A stretch of 64,000 nucleotides of DNA from Elysia crispata (taxonomy: Eukaryota; Mollusca; Gastropoda; Plakobranchidae), in the NCBI GenBank assembly GCA_033675545.1, contig JAWDGP010003795.1, forward strand, positions 89,501 to 153,500, read 5' to 3'. A program made the position numbers and the translations under genes. The first letter of the stretch is position 1. Every line of letters starts with the position of its first letter. Shown in pieces: positions 1 to 24,300 of the stretch. A model generated the notes under the pieces. It did no database searches. It was not told where the DNA came from and worked only from the letters and a program-made list of their open reading frames with translations.

Positions 1-643
1 GGTCATTATCACCATTTTGTTGATAATTGTTTTTGCTATGTCATGTAGTATTCTCCAAAGCTGACAGCTATTTCCAGTAGTAGTTGTTTATTGTATATTT
101 GGCATTTGAAATATGTCTGTTGCAATTGATACTTATAATTATGCATTTGACTTACCAAGAGAATCCTATAAATAGGACATAATTGTCCTTGTTTCATGGC
201 TGCTCACTGTTTCTAGCCCTTTCGTAAATTTTGCTTAGCTTCACCAATGCTATCTTGTCCAGTAGACCCACCTTAGTGTTTAACATCTCCTAAGTTCTCC
301 GACAAGCTGGGCATGGCATGGATAGATTTTATTTGTACCTGTGAAGCTCTTTACAGTCAAATGGTAATTTCCAGGAAAATGCTGTTATGAAAGCGCATGC
401 AATGTTAATTTTAGTTATCTAAATTGTAATACTGCTTTAGCTCAAAGAACTTGCCTTTGCCTTTTCAGAAGTTTCTCTTTTTTTATATAAGATCTTTGGT
501 TTGTAAATTTATTGCATGTGCCTGTTCTCTTAATCATACCCCCTCCGATTCAAAAAAAAAAATATAACAACAAAAGTTTTTTCTTTCTATTTCTCACTCT
601 TATCATTACCTCTTGTGCTAAAGTGTGACCGGCGGTTCTACAG
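1..643 (+). other. RUBCN: RUBCN intron, 5' part outside window
   Basis: AT-rich sequence with no supportable coding exon. It is read as the intron before the first visible Rubicon exon because that exon starts in mid-codon. Two 3' splice sites are possible. A pyrimidine-rich stretch ends in AAAG at 620-623, and a second AG (CTACAG) ends at 643. Only the second leaves the downstream reading frame as a simple phase-1 junction without using the short segment between them, so 644 is preferred. Nothing else is recognised here. Confidence 0.6.
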
Positions 644-12394
<11,751 letters not shown>

Positions 12395-15300
12395 CCCTGG
12401 GTTTCTCTCAGGATTTTATAGCAATGGTATTTTCTGGCAGCTTCCCAAGATCTCATCAAAAAAACCTGGATAAGCAGCTCATACTATTGATATTTGTTGG
12501 TTGAAATTTTTGAACTGAAGAACTGAATCATAAGTTAAACAGCAAAGAATTTAAGCGGAGAATTTGAGGTTGAAACAATTTTCATTAACCTTTTTTGAAA
12601 TACATGGTAATTTTCGCTGTAGCTCTTTCACATATTTAAAAAAAAAAATGGGTATGATAATTTTTATGCAGCAAAAACGCCCTCTATGAGTCCAGAAAAT
12701 TTGGGCATTCTGTTTAATGTATTTAGACAGAAAATTAAGAATTTTTGTGGAGTATTTTTAAGCATTCTATAGCATAGTGATTAATCCTGTCAAACCAATC
12801 TGCCAAGGTCAGTGTATCAAAACATTTGAGCTCTTCATAAGATTTTTATACAACAAGCATTATCTTATGCAATGCCACATTCCCCTGGTAAATCCTCTTG
12901 TTGAAGTAAAAACTGTTGGCTTTAAAAAGCTAGAGAGTGTTAGCAATAGCTTCAAAAGTTTGGTAGTTTTCAGCAACTGCCTACAACATGACAGTGTTTA
13001 CAATTGGTTTCTTCAAAACATAACAGACTATTTATTGACAGCCAATGACTTTGATGGGCAAAGAGTTAACGAAAATATTTTTTATTGTGGACAAATTAGA
13101 AGTTCAGCCTCGAGAAAGTGAACAGGGGGAAGGTGGTTATACAGGAATAACATTTTTTTTAAAACCAACATGTGAGCTTCGCTTACTATGATAAAATTAC
13201 TCTCTATCATATATAATTGGATTTCCTTGGAGTTTTTTAACCTTTTCTTTCTGAGAGAAAGTTGTTAATACTTAACTGATAATGTTTTTTTTTGTTTTGT
13301 TTTGTTTTTTATTTAAAGTTGTAGTACATTTGTGTCATAGATTCTTCCAAATCCAAGAATAAAACAAGCTGTTATTGATTTTGAACAATTTTGTGAACTT
13401 TAGGACTCCCAATGGAAACTTATTTTGTACAGTGCACTATATCATGGCCTTAACTCATCAGATCATCATCCTGAGTGATAATAAGTCTTTCAATAATTTA
13501 ATGCCTCAAATAATAATAAAAATGAAATGTTCCTTCCTCCTGTACATATATACATATAGATATTGATTCCATGTACAATTTGAAAAGACAGGTACCTCAC
13601 AGAATTAACATTCCAGCAGTATCCACAGCCCTGCGAATTTACTAGATACAAATGTGTTGTTTTTTTTATTTTTTTTTATCTTTGTAAATGCTGAATGATT
13701 TGTTCAATGATATAATGGTAATGATATATAAATATTCTCTGGGACCCTTTTTTTTTAGTGTTGTTAATATTTTTTGCTGCGGCTTCTTAGGTAAATTGAA
13801 ATGAAGCCTTTACTGTGGATGACGATGGAGAAAAAAGTTTTAGAGTTTATATTATTTTTAATGGAGACTGACTTTGATGTGTAAGTGTGTGAAAAAAAGT
13901 TAACATTGGCTGTTTGTGTTATAAATATTAGAAATTGCTTGGAAGCTGTTTCAAATGAGAAGAAAAAAATTTTTTTGGGATAAAGATATTGCTTTCTTTG
14001 TAATTAGTTAAAGAATTCACCAGATTTTGGCAATGACCGAACCATGTTTAAAACATGCAAGAAACAATATATTGTATCTTAGCTGAACCATTTTGAAATT
14101 CCTTTCTGTCTTTTTTTCACCACTCTCTTAACAATTTGAATCAAAATCTTTGTTGTTTCTAATTTTTTAGCAGTCAGTGACAGAGATCTTAAGGTAATTG
14201 TTTTTTATTTTTTGCCTGGTGGGGGGTTGGTATAGAAGTTTAAATGCAAAATGTCATTCATAGGCTGCACACTAATTCTTTATTTTTTAATAAATAGTAA
14301 AAATTACTTTATAGGATCTTATTTAAACTTGAGGCTAAAATTTATTTAAAAAGGAGATTTGGTTAAAGTTGATCTGAAATTTCAACATAGAATTAATAGG
14401 TTTGTGGTTTCTGGAATTTTTCTTCCACTTGATTTATTTTTTGTTCCACTGCTGCTGATGTTTGTTTTCGTTATAGCTTTGGACAGTTGCCTTGTTTTCA
14501 ATTAATTTTTTTTTTTTAGTTCTTGAATCCCTCATACCATCCTAAACCCTTTGTCACACTATCAATAATCACAACTCTATGAGCAAGAATGCCATGGTCT
14601 TTCAATCCAAGCTGCCGGACTAGAGTATAAATCTATGCATAACCAAGTTTTATAAAAATCATGTGAAATGAAAATGCCATTGTACATATTGGTTGCATTT
14701 TATTCGAGTTATACAATTTTGTTTGTGTTGATGAGAAATTCAGATATTGAGTTTTGTTTGTTCATGTCTATTACTCTTTCCTAATTTCCATTTGTGAGGA
14801 AAGTGTTGATTTGGTTACATGTTAATATAGAATAAAATTTTCAGTTTCATATTCGGCAAAATTAGTATTTTTTTAATTTAAATTACTATTACTGTAGAGA
14901 ATGAACGTTATTAGTGAATTGATATCTTTTTTATGCAGAGTAGGTAAGACGGTGATATTTGTGAGAGATTTTATGTTGCTCTGCGCCACTTCTACAGATG
15001 CAAAATAAGTAATGAGGTAGGGATGTTTTCTGAAGTAGATGTCACAGCTATCGAGTTCATTTAACTGTTATTGTATTGTGGGTCACTTACAGGTGCAGGA
15101 CAGGATTGCAAATAGTGATGTTTATAATGGATGTTGTACTCCAGATCATCGATTCTGATACAGAATAAAGAAGAATGAGACGTAGCGCTTGGTAGATCCT
15201 GTTACCTCTGATCAGTTAGATGTCAAAAATTCAAAAAACAAATCCTTTCCACTGCTGACAGTAGTTTGATAAAAGCATTCTTTTTTTGTTTTTGTAATAA

Positions 15301-15935
15301 ATTGTTTGTTATGATTATTCGAATGCCATGCAGTTAATCCAGGTTCTGATAGAGTATCACAATTCTTCCCCATTTATTCATCTTGAACCTTGATGTGCCT
15401 GATATGAAAGAAACATGCTTTATACCATTTATAAATGAAAAAAAAAGAATAAATTGGTTTAACTTGTATATTCTCTAGCTACAACTGAGTGTTATGGAAA
15501 GACCATTGCCATGTTTCTGTTAATTGAGCACTTTTTTCTCTTGTTAAATTTAATATAGGTCAGTAAATTTGGAAAGAAAGTTTGCTGTTTGGAACGTTTG
15601 GCATTGAGTAGAATTTGGCACAAGTCAGCATTTTGACTGTCTTCAGCATTATGTCAAAATGTACTTCCTGCTTTAGTAATATAATATAAAGGGAAATATT
15701 TTCCTGTAGCATTTCAATATCTAGAGATATTCAATTTCTCTTGGAAGCAAATGAAAAGTGGTTATGAATGATTGATAGACAAATGTTTTTATTAGGCCTC
15801 GGCTCTAAACAAGTCCAGGAGGCCAACTCTGATTGCTTCATTTATCATAAATTTTATGTCTCTGAAAGTTTTAATGTTCTTTGTATACAATAAAGCCTGT
15901 TATCAGTTATGTTCAATAAATTGAAAAAAAGCCTT
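12395..15935 (+). other. RUBCN: RUBCN 3' untranslated region
   Basis: A 3.5-kb AT-rich stretch after the RUBCN stop codon with no exon-like structure. A 114-codon open frame at 12777-13121 has no recognisable similarity and AT-driven composition. Several AATAAA motifs occur, for example about 14288, 15164 and 15436. The last closely spaced pair, at 15889-15920, is taken as the likely end. The true cleavage site cannot be fixed from sequence. Confidence 0.55.
15889..15920 (+). terminator. RUBCN: Likely RUBCN polyadenylation signals
   Basis: Two AATAAA hexamers lie at 15889-15894 and 15915-15920, followed by an A-run and T-rich sequence. They are the last strong pair before the intergenic stretch that contains a LINE fragment. 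Earlier AATAAA sites could also be used. Confidence 0.45.
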
Positions 15936-17719
15936 TCTTATTCATAGGGTATGTAATTAAATTTGCAATTATTTTTACCTTTTTCATTATATTTATTAAA
16001 TGAAGCTTTGAATCAAAACGATTTGAGTTGTAAGCTTCATAGACTGCATGTTTTAAGTTTTCTATTTCAGCGGAAATCAAAATTCGAAAAAAAATATTTT
16101 TACATCTTTTCCAAATTTTAAGAACCTGCAATGTTAAATTTACTGTGGAAGTAACAATTACGTCTCCACAAAGTTCAAACCAAGGTTTTAAAAAATGGCA
16201 AGCAATGAGATAGACGAGGAGAGGCTTGACCAGAGCAGACTTAAAAGTTCACCCTACACGCAGTGGTTGCACAAGGCGCATGGTTAGATTTTATGAGTCC
16301 AGTAAGAAAAACCCATGAAAATCCAGGGTATAGACCCCTCCTGATGTCTTGGTTTAATAAGTGAGACCGAGTCAACTGGCTGATGCAATGTGTCGCCATG
16401 TCGCTCAGTGTTTTCAATTTCACCCCGTGAGCTCAAAATTTCCTAAACCTACGCACCAACCATTGTTTTCCCACTTCGTGTGTGGTATGTTGAATCACAG
16501 CGCAGAATGCCTTGCACACATATCTTGTGCAACGCCTAATATCCCCTCTGTGTGTATGGTTGGCTTAGGTTTTTCCACAAAAAGGTTGAAGAGATGTAAC
16601 ACCCAAAGCTGGAGACTTTTTTGCTTTGGATCTCGTTACTAATCTCTCTCTCAAATGCCCTGTCTGGAACAGACATCGGCGATCATGATTCTCCACCTGT
16701 CCCTATCTTCCGTCATCCGCAGTAAAGCTATGTTGTCTTTGTTGTTTCCTGTCACAAAAGAGCTCAAGCTATCAAGAAATGTAATCCTTTGTCTACCTCT
16801 GCTTCTTGCCTTTTCCTTATTGTGTTTATAAGGGATCTCTCTTGGTTCGTTTCTTCGAATATCGATTCATTTGTCTCGTTACTAATGTAAGAGCTAAAAA
16901 TAAATCGACTTTGATTCAATTCAGATTTTAGATATGCACATAACTTAAAGTATTATCGCAACAGAGTGTGTCCTCTGTTTAAGATTCTGATTCATGACTT
17001 TTTAAATAAATTTAACTCATTAACTGCAGGCTATTTTTAGGTTTACAAGGCCAGTGTTTCAGGGCAGTTTTAAAAAAATTAACATGACATTCTTAATGAA
17101 TCAATTTACATGAAATTCAGCCATGCAAATTGAAAAAAAAAAATAAACATTTAAAATAAAACAAATTTGAATATTAAGTATTAAATGCTTTTTTTTTTAA
17201 TGTAGACAATCTTTATATATCTGACCAAAAAAAATTAATCTATTACATAATTTGCCTCATGCCAAAGTTTACTAAATCTAGATCTAGCATGGCTGTGCGT
17301 CGCACAAGTCACCTTATTAAAAAAATTTGTAAGAATAAAAGTCTGCTCTTTTCCACTCCCGTCTTCACAAATTTGAAACTAAGATGCTGTGCTTGCGTAG
17401 GAATATTCAATTATGTGATAGACACAATAGATGCCAAAAAAATTATTGAAGGCCATCCCTTGTGCTGCGTGGGATCCGCTCCACGAGAGAATCGCCGATC
17501 CCATGTAACACACGGGAAAATCATTCAGTGAGTTAAAGGATGAACAAAAAATAACACAATTACATTAAAAATCAATAAAAAGGGAAATACCACCATTTAA
17601 TTGAAGATATAGTTTTAATTTATGTTACACCAAGATCACATTTTAAGGTTCATCTCATAGATAGGGAATCCATTAAGGAGATTGAGGGTGCAGTAAACCT
17701 AAAAAAAAAAAAAAAAAAA
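15936..17719. other. Intergenic gap between convergent RUBCN and MCMBP
   Basis: No host gene is seen. The stretch holds a LINE 3' fragment (16651-16858) and, to its left on the minus-strand downstream side, about 450 bp of more GC-rich sequence (16200-16650). The latter is plausibly the same element's 3' tail or another old insertion. A run of 19 A residues lies at 17701-17719. Short open frames at 16361-16642 and 17259-17531 show no family similarity. Confidence 0.6.
16651..16858 (-). mobile_element. LINE retrotransposon fragment, ORF2 C-terminus
   Basis: On the minus strand about 65 codons read to a TGA at 16653-16651 and contain SRGRQRITFLDSL, then LLRMTEDRDRWRIMIADVCS and a Gly-Ile end. 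This 'RGRQR...L..MTEDR..WR.MIADV' block is the usual extreme C-terminus of invertebrate non-LTR retrotransposon polymerases. Only this tail remains; the reverse transcriptase and endonuclease are missing. Such 5' truncation is typical of LINE insertions. I cannot assign a clade confidently. Confidence 0.8.
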
Positions 17720-17739
17720 GAGAAGAATCAAAATCTCCA

Positions 17740-17745
17740 TTTATT
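17740..17745 (-). terminator. MCMBP: Likely MCMBP polyadenylation signal
   Basis: AATAAA on the minus strand, about 630 nt after the MCMBP stop. It is followed in the transcript direction by a strong U-rich stretch (the complement of the A-run at 17701-17719), as expected of a downstream element. No better candidate lies closer to the stop codon. Confidence 0.5.
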
Positions 17746-18371
17746 TCTTTAACTTTTATGAAATATCAGACCCGATCGAAATTTGACCCTGAAATGAAAT
17801 AAGGAAAGATTTTTCCACAGCAATAATTATATAAGGCATGTAGCAAATACAAATATTTATGAGTCAAGAAGTACTGCCCAGTTTTGCTTTAATTACAGAT
17901 ATATTTATGGTTTAAAAAAAGAAAAAAGAATTTTTCCAAGTCAGTTCTATGAAAATGCATTCCCTATTCTGTCTAAAAATAAAATTGTGTGAGATAAGAT
18001 ACTTGGGTCAGAACAAGTATTCTTAATGTAGAACTTACTTTAGGTCCAAGCTAAATATAGTTTCATCTTGGTTAATATCTATAATTATGAACATACATAT
18101 GAAAAAGCTCTTTTTAACATACGATAAACTGTTCTATTCACTTTTCATAGTCCTCATTCTTCCACATCCTGCAATGACATGCAAAAATCCCTTACTACAT
18201 GGAAAACAATGATATCTAAAGCAAGCAATCTCTGACCAAATGTTTAAAAACTTGCAGCACTCATTTAGCACATTTAACAGTTTCACATGGCTAAGACTTT
18301 GGAAGGTCAGAATCAACAGACTCTCAACTGCTTTTTCTTCCTCACGGTAACTGAAGCATTCAAACATATTC

Positions 18372-21300
18372 TCAACTGCTGCTTCTATTAGATGCTGGCA
18401 ACTCAGCCACTCTAGCTTTCCTGGTTTCCTCCATGGCCTTGGCTGTGCACCACATGGCGACATTTGGGGATGGCTGGCCATGGCTAAGACAGATCAGTCT
18501 GTGAAAAAAGAAAAAAGAAATAAATAGGCTTGCAATTACAGTGGAAACCTCAGAAACCGAAGTCTGATTATTCAAATTTCTCATTAACCGAATTATGCAA
18601 GATGATAGGTTATTTATTTCTCTTTGGCTTTGTTAGAATCTGACTCATATTTTGAAGTCTTTCTGAATCGATTCTCTTAATTAGGAGTCGATACCACCAC
18701 ATAAGGCATCACAAAAGTGCTACATGCATCTCTCATGCAGCAAGCAATGCTAATTACTGCCCAAGAAAGGCTGATCAATGCGCCAACAAATCAAGAAGGG
18801 AGTGGATGCACTAACAAATAAGTGCCAGTAGCAAATGTGTTCTGATATTGATAGATACAGGGGAAGGGGAGGGTTGCTCGTTGCAGGCACAGTACACACT
18901 CCCTCAATGAGTCATAGATTGTTATATCCATTTTTGTAATTCGAAGACTTAATCCATTCCGATACAATTGGAATTATGAGGTTTCCACTGTGCTTGATAA
19001 ATAGGAACAAAAGTATTCTTCAGCCTATAAATAACGATCTAGATTTTATCTTTAATCAGGACATTTAGGGATTCTTTTCTACACCATTTCAATGTACCCG
19101 AAGAGATGTCAATTTTTAGTAAATTTCTCTACAGTAGAACTTGAACACAAAGACCTTGGGGGCAGAAAAACTGAATGTAGGTAAATGATTAAAGACATGT
19201 TCAAACTTAGATAAAGCGCACTTATTGCTTTAGGCACTTCTTCATTCCATATCTACTACGTAATAGATGTTTTGGTTAGGAAAACGTGTGTATGAATCCA
19301 CCTCCATCCAGTGAGTTTCTTTAATAAAGCCTATAAAATACAACTCTTAGAAATATTTCAGCAAAAACAGCAGGTATTCCCTGTGGGACTTCAACCTTAA
19401 AAAGGTGTAAGCAAAATCCACTATTTTAAAATACTAAATATTCAAGCAGCTGTGCGGAGCAGGTCTTTTGATTGAGTAGCATGTTACAAGTCTAGAATCA
19501 ATTGCATAACTTTTGCCTTCTTCCAGGCAGAGCAAACTTAATGAGGTACCTATTTATACCCAAGTATAGAAAAATATTTACAATTTACACTTGAAATCTA
19601 TAGCAGAAAAAATAAGAAAACTACGAGTTAGACATACAGGCCGTGAAAAAATTATGGTCTTCTGTGTTGCCTTTTTTATTTTGCATTTGACCTCAAGCTT
19701 ACATGCATATATCAAAAATCCCACATTGCCAAGATTATATTACAGCTGAATGTTAAATGTTTTTTCAACAGCACTAAACATAAAATTCAATATAAGTGAA
19801 AAAAAAATGTGATACATATTGCAACCAGCTCCAATAAGATGGAAATTTGAATTAAGAAAAACAGCATTTTAAAGTATAATAATGCAGATAAATTCCTGTT
19901 AATTTTATTATTTCAAAATGGCACCCCACAAAAAATCAATATCTCTTCATTTTATGCCATTTTTTAAAGAGAAAAAAGATGGGAAAAAAAATGCATTGTT
20001 CTTGATTCAAAGTTCATGGTTCTGAATGTGATATGACCCACATGAGAATCTTTTAGATGGGGTCGAAGACAAACTGCTTCACCTTGTAAAGAATAAAGAG
20101 GAAAAAAAAATAACCATAAAGGAGATTTCCTGACCTGACCACAACAAGCAAAGTTTGAAAATCTTCCACACTCATCTTGTTTGGATCATTTTGGCGGGTT
20201 TCAACAAAATCATCTTGAATTACCTGAGGACACATTTGATTTAGGTGTAAAAAAAAAAAAATAAAAAAGGAATGACAAAACAAATCTGAATTGAGTATTG
20301 ATATATTATTTTTACAGTATTTATATACAAATGATCACACTTTAAGTTCATACAATTGCTTTATATCGTTGACTAAAATAGGAGAAAAGAAAAAGAAAAG
20401 ATTAACTAAAATTAATTTAATTTTAGAATTCGTAAAAGCTTACCTTAATAATTTTTTGGTAAACAAGGTTTCAATATCTTAAACACTACTTGCCGAAACA
20501 GTTTTGAGAAGGATTCCTTTATTCCAAGAATGGGTGACAAATTTTATTTCAATTTCTCTCGTATTATTTTACCATAAGAGAATAATGTGTGCAAAGGAAA
20601 CTTCAAATTTTTTATGACCACAATTTACTCATACAAGAGGTTTACAGGGCCCATATATATATATATATATCACATCAAAGAAGTCAAAATAACTTTCCTT
20701 AATGAACTCACCTTTTGTGTTTCATCTGACACTGAATAATTTATCAGTCTACATGCTGAAATGTAAGAACGCAGCTTGTCCAAGTTCTCTTGTGTGAGAC
20801 GACTGTCCAGTTTGCTAAAATGACTTGCTAAGTCCAAATCATGACAGGTTGTCAAGAGAGGCAAGTGTACATCTTTCTGCAAAGAGAAACGAAATTTACA
20901 GGTGATAATAAGGGGATCAGACATTCTAATGGCGTAAGAAAAACTAACACCTTCTGATTGAGAGATTGATGGTTACACACAAAAAAAAAAAAAGAATAAA
21001 AATTATTCCTGAAATGATTGTTCACATCTTCTATCTCACCCTGGCATTTTTTTTTCTTTCATTGGAGGTGGAATGGGTAAGCTTTGCAAATTTGTCATAT
21101 CACTTATCCAAAATTCTATCTATGGATATATTCTCACAAGTTTGAAAAGATAAAATATCATTTAGAGCATGACTAAAAATGTCGCTGTAGAGCATTTTCA
21201 AAGACACTAATCTGATATTTAAAAGCAGTGAAAGAACATATCTAGACATTTTGTTGTTGGTCAAAAGGCATGATGGTCCAGGAATACTTCAGGTACTTAT

Positions 21301-24300
21301 AAAGCTAATACACGGAAATTTAACCAAATTTAACCAAGCCTAATGTTAGATCTTCAAACATCAAAGGTAACAAATATTACATTTATTTTTTTTTCATTTG
21401 TCACAGCATGTGTTTAACAGAGTTGGTCATGCCAAGACTGGACTGGATAACAAGAAACCAAAGTAATCTGAATGAAAAGCAACAGCTTCTTTAGTCTACA
21501 AATCAAAACCGATCACAAGTTTGATTCATAGCATACTCTACACCCCACTGCACAGCTATGGTAGTCTCAGGGTTTGGAGGCTGGAATAAAGTCAGACAAC
21601 ACGAAAATAAGTATCCACCTGTGCCCTCAACACACCCATTGCAATTATATTCTTCATAGGGTGAGAGGGGCGAGGGACAAAAGTAAAACAGAATCAATAA
21701 AAAAAACTACTTTTTTCTCAATTAGAGTAAGATGCTTAAAAATATCAGGGAGATGAAACTAAGGAAAAGAAAAACAAAGAAGAGAATTTAGAAGTCCGAG
21801 TGATTATTTTGCGTCTTTAAATAAAAGTTGAGAAAGACCCAAGCACTTACTGGAAGCAATGACTCTCCCTCAGAGAAAACCAAGACATTCACATTTGTGT
21901 AAACAGGGATTGGATGCCACTGGAAGTCATAGTCCACTCTCTGCCATTTTATAACATCAGCGAGTGCCTTCACATTAGACACTCCTGAAAAGAGAAAAGT
22001 ACATATATGTATGACCATTAAAAGCAAATTCATTTGAAAACTAGATCTACCTAAACATATTAAGTTCAATTCCTGGAAATATACTTTCCATGGCAGTTTT
22101 TACTGAATACAATATTTGAGAAACTGTTCCCATCCTCTAACAGGTCTTAACAGAAAGTTAGCCTTTACATCAGTTATTTCATGAGAACACACTACAATTG
22201 GCCAACATTTTAGGATTATCTTGAGACATGTCCTCTTTATAACCAGCCTAATGTTGTGAAATTTAAAAAAAAAGGGAATCTGCTTTTTTATAGATTACTA
22301 TGGCAAAGTGGGTGGAAGATCAGAGCCAGATCTGAGAAAGGAAAGTAAGACAATCCTTCCCTCCTTTAGCCTGTGAGACGTCCTTGACCAAGACCGAGTA
22401 CCTACACAGACCCTCCCCCCTCCTTCCCCCTCTCCCTATTAGGGTTAAAATGTAGCCATGGAAAGCAGATGGTGGATGAGTGCTAGGCATTTGACAACAA
22501 GTCACTAATGGCGAAACACTCACACTGGCCAAGCAGATGACCCCAGTTTATGGGGCAATGGCTGGGCCAAACAGCTCAGTATGAGCACTGCTCCTACTGA
22601 AGGCAATTGCAACACACTAATGGTATCTTTGCAAAGATCAATCATGACAAAACATAATTCAAGAAAGAAAGTGCGGTCTGTGACAGTCAATTTAGTTTTG
22701 TCAATTAGGGATTGTTATATGTAGTTGCAACACCAGGTTGTCAATAAGCATCTGCATGCAAAATGAAATAAAAACAACAGTAGAAACATTCTATTACCCC
22801 TAGCAAATTTGCATAATTCTAGTTTTTACACACAAGGAAGGTATTCTAGAAGATCTCTGTAGTAACTAAAAGTTCAAAACTCTGTCAAGACAACCAAGTC
22901 ATTTGGATTTTTTTTTTAAATGTTTATTACAAGTCATAAACAATTTTTTTTGCTTTGATTCACTATTTTTACAAACCAAAATAAATTTTTAAAAAATCGA
23001 AAGTGCAGTCACCATGTATTGGGAACATAAAGAAATCAAATCACCTTGGGGATTGAGTTGCCCCTGCTGCAGTGCTGTTTCATTCAGAACTAAAACTGTT
23101 CCACTGCCAAGCTGCAGCATACCTGCCGTTACTCGGTTCTGGTTGTAATCTTTTTTGGGCACCAAAGTAAATGAATTCATGTTTTCTAAAGTGATGTCTA
23201 AATATACAGACTGTGGAGAGACAAAAACAGAATCTCAGAGAAAAATGCTATAATACACTGCACAAACAACAACTCCCGGGAAATGAAATATAATGTTCCA
23301 TGTAAAATCAAAGTCTGTAAAATTAAGTGTAAAAGAAAATAAGTCAAATTAAGACTTCGACAGAAATGCTAAGGATCTGCAGGGAAAAAAAATCTTCTGT
23401 GGAGTAAAGCGACAAAAAAAGAAATTGAAAATGTTTTACTTCTGAATGACCAACTCGATTCCTTCTCACCTGTGTAGTGAGTTGGGAAAGAAGATGATGA
23501 AGGAATTTGCAATATCGAGGCCACACAGGACACTTGCTGAAGTTTACACAAAGTTTTCCAAGTGGAAGAACATCAACTCTAGCATACCTGCAAGCATGAA
23601 AATTATTTTTTTTTTAAACATTTAGATCGACTTGAAAAGTTTATTCAAGTTGAAGCCCTTGTAGGCTGCCTCTCTGAATTATGAACTATGATACAGTACA
23701 TACAAAGATAGCTTGACCTCTTAAGAATAACATAGATCTATCAATCAAAGGTAAAATGAATGTAAATGGGACAAAAAAGGAGCTTTAATCAACTTTACTT
23801 TAGTATTAATTGAATGTCAGGCAATATTTATTTTGTAATTTATCAAGTTCTTTACTGAGAACATGAAGTGTTGTTTCTATTTGGACTGGATTGTGACACT
23901 TGAAATCAAAACATATTCTTTACCTTTAAAGCACTTTCCTGATACTTTGAATTTAAGTTAATTAAAATTTAACCGATTGTAAATTGCCTTTTCATAATTA
24001 CCTTGATCATGTTTAATAAAGAATTATCAGTGCCGGTTGGTAAAATCATAGGTCAGAAGAATCACAAACCTGGGTAAAAAATTCTTATTCCTGACAGTAG
24101 AGTAATATAATAATTAGAAAATGAGGAAAACCCTCAAAACTATATCTTGTTCATCATGATATTCTGATGGATGATCTGCTATCATAGGTATTTTAAAGAG
24201 TAAACTTACTAACATACAATAAATTTTTCCTAAGCACTCTGCTACATATTCTAAATCAGGAAAAATTATGTTTGTTTCAACTACTAGGACTGTTTCCAGT

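Noticed and set aside
12777-13121. 114-codon open frame in the RUBCN 3'UTR
   Set aside because: No similarity, no splice context and AT-driven composition in a region explained as 3'UTR.
16361-16642. 93-codon open frame beside the LINE fragment
   Set aside because: No similarity; it runs antisense to the LINE and probably lies in its 3' tail or in unrelated intergenic DNA.
17440-17520. Stem-loop around TGGGATCC...GATCCCA as an RNA gene
   Set aside because: Short interrupted stem without any matching RNA family features.
22340-22640. More GC-rich patch in an MCMBP intron as a possible SINE
   Set aside because: No internal promoter boxes, tail or flanking direct repeats could be recognised.
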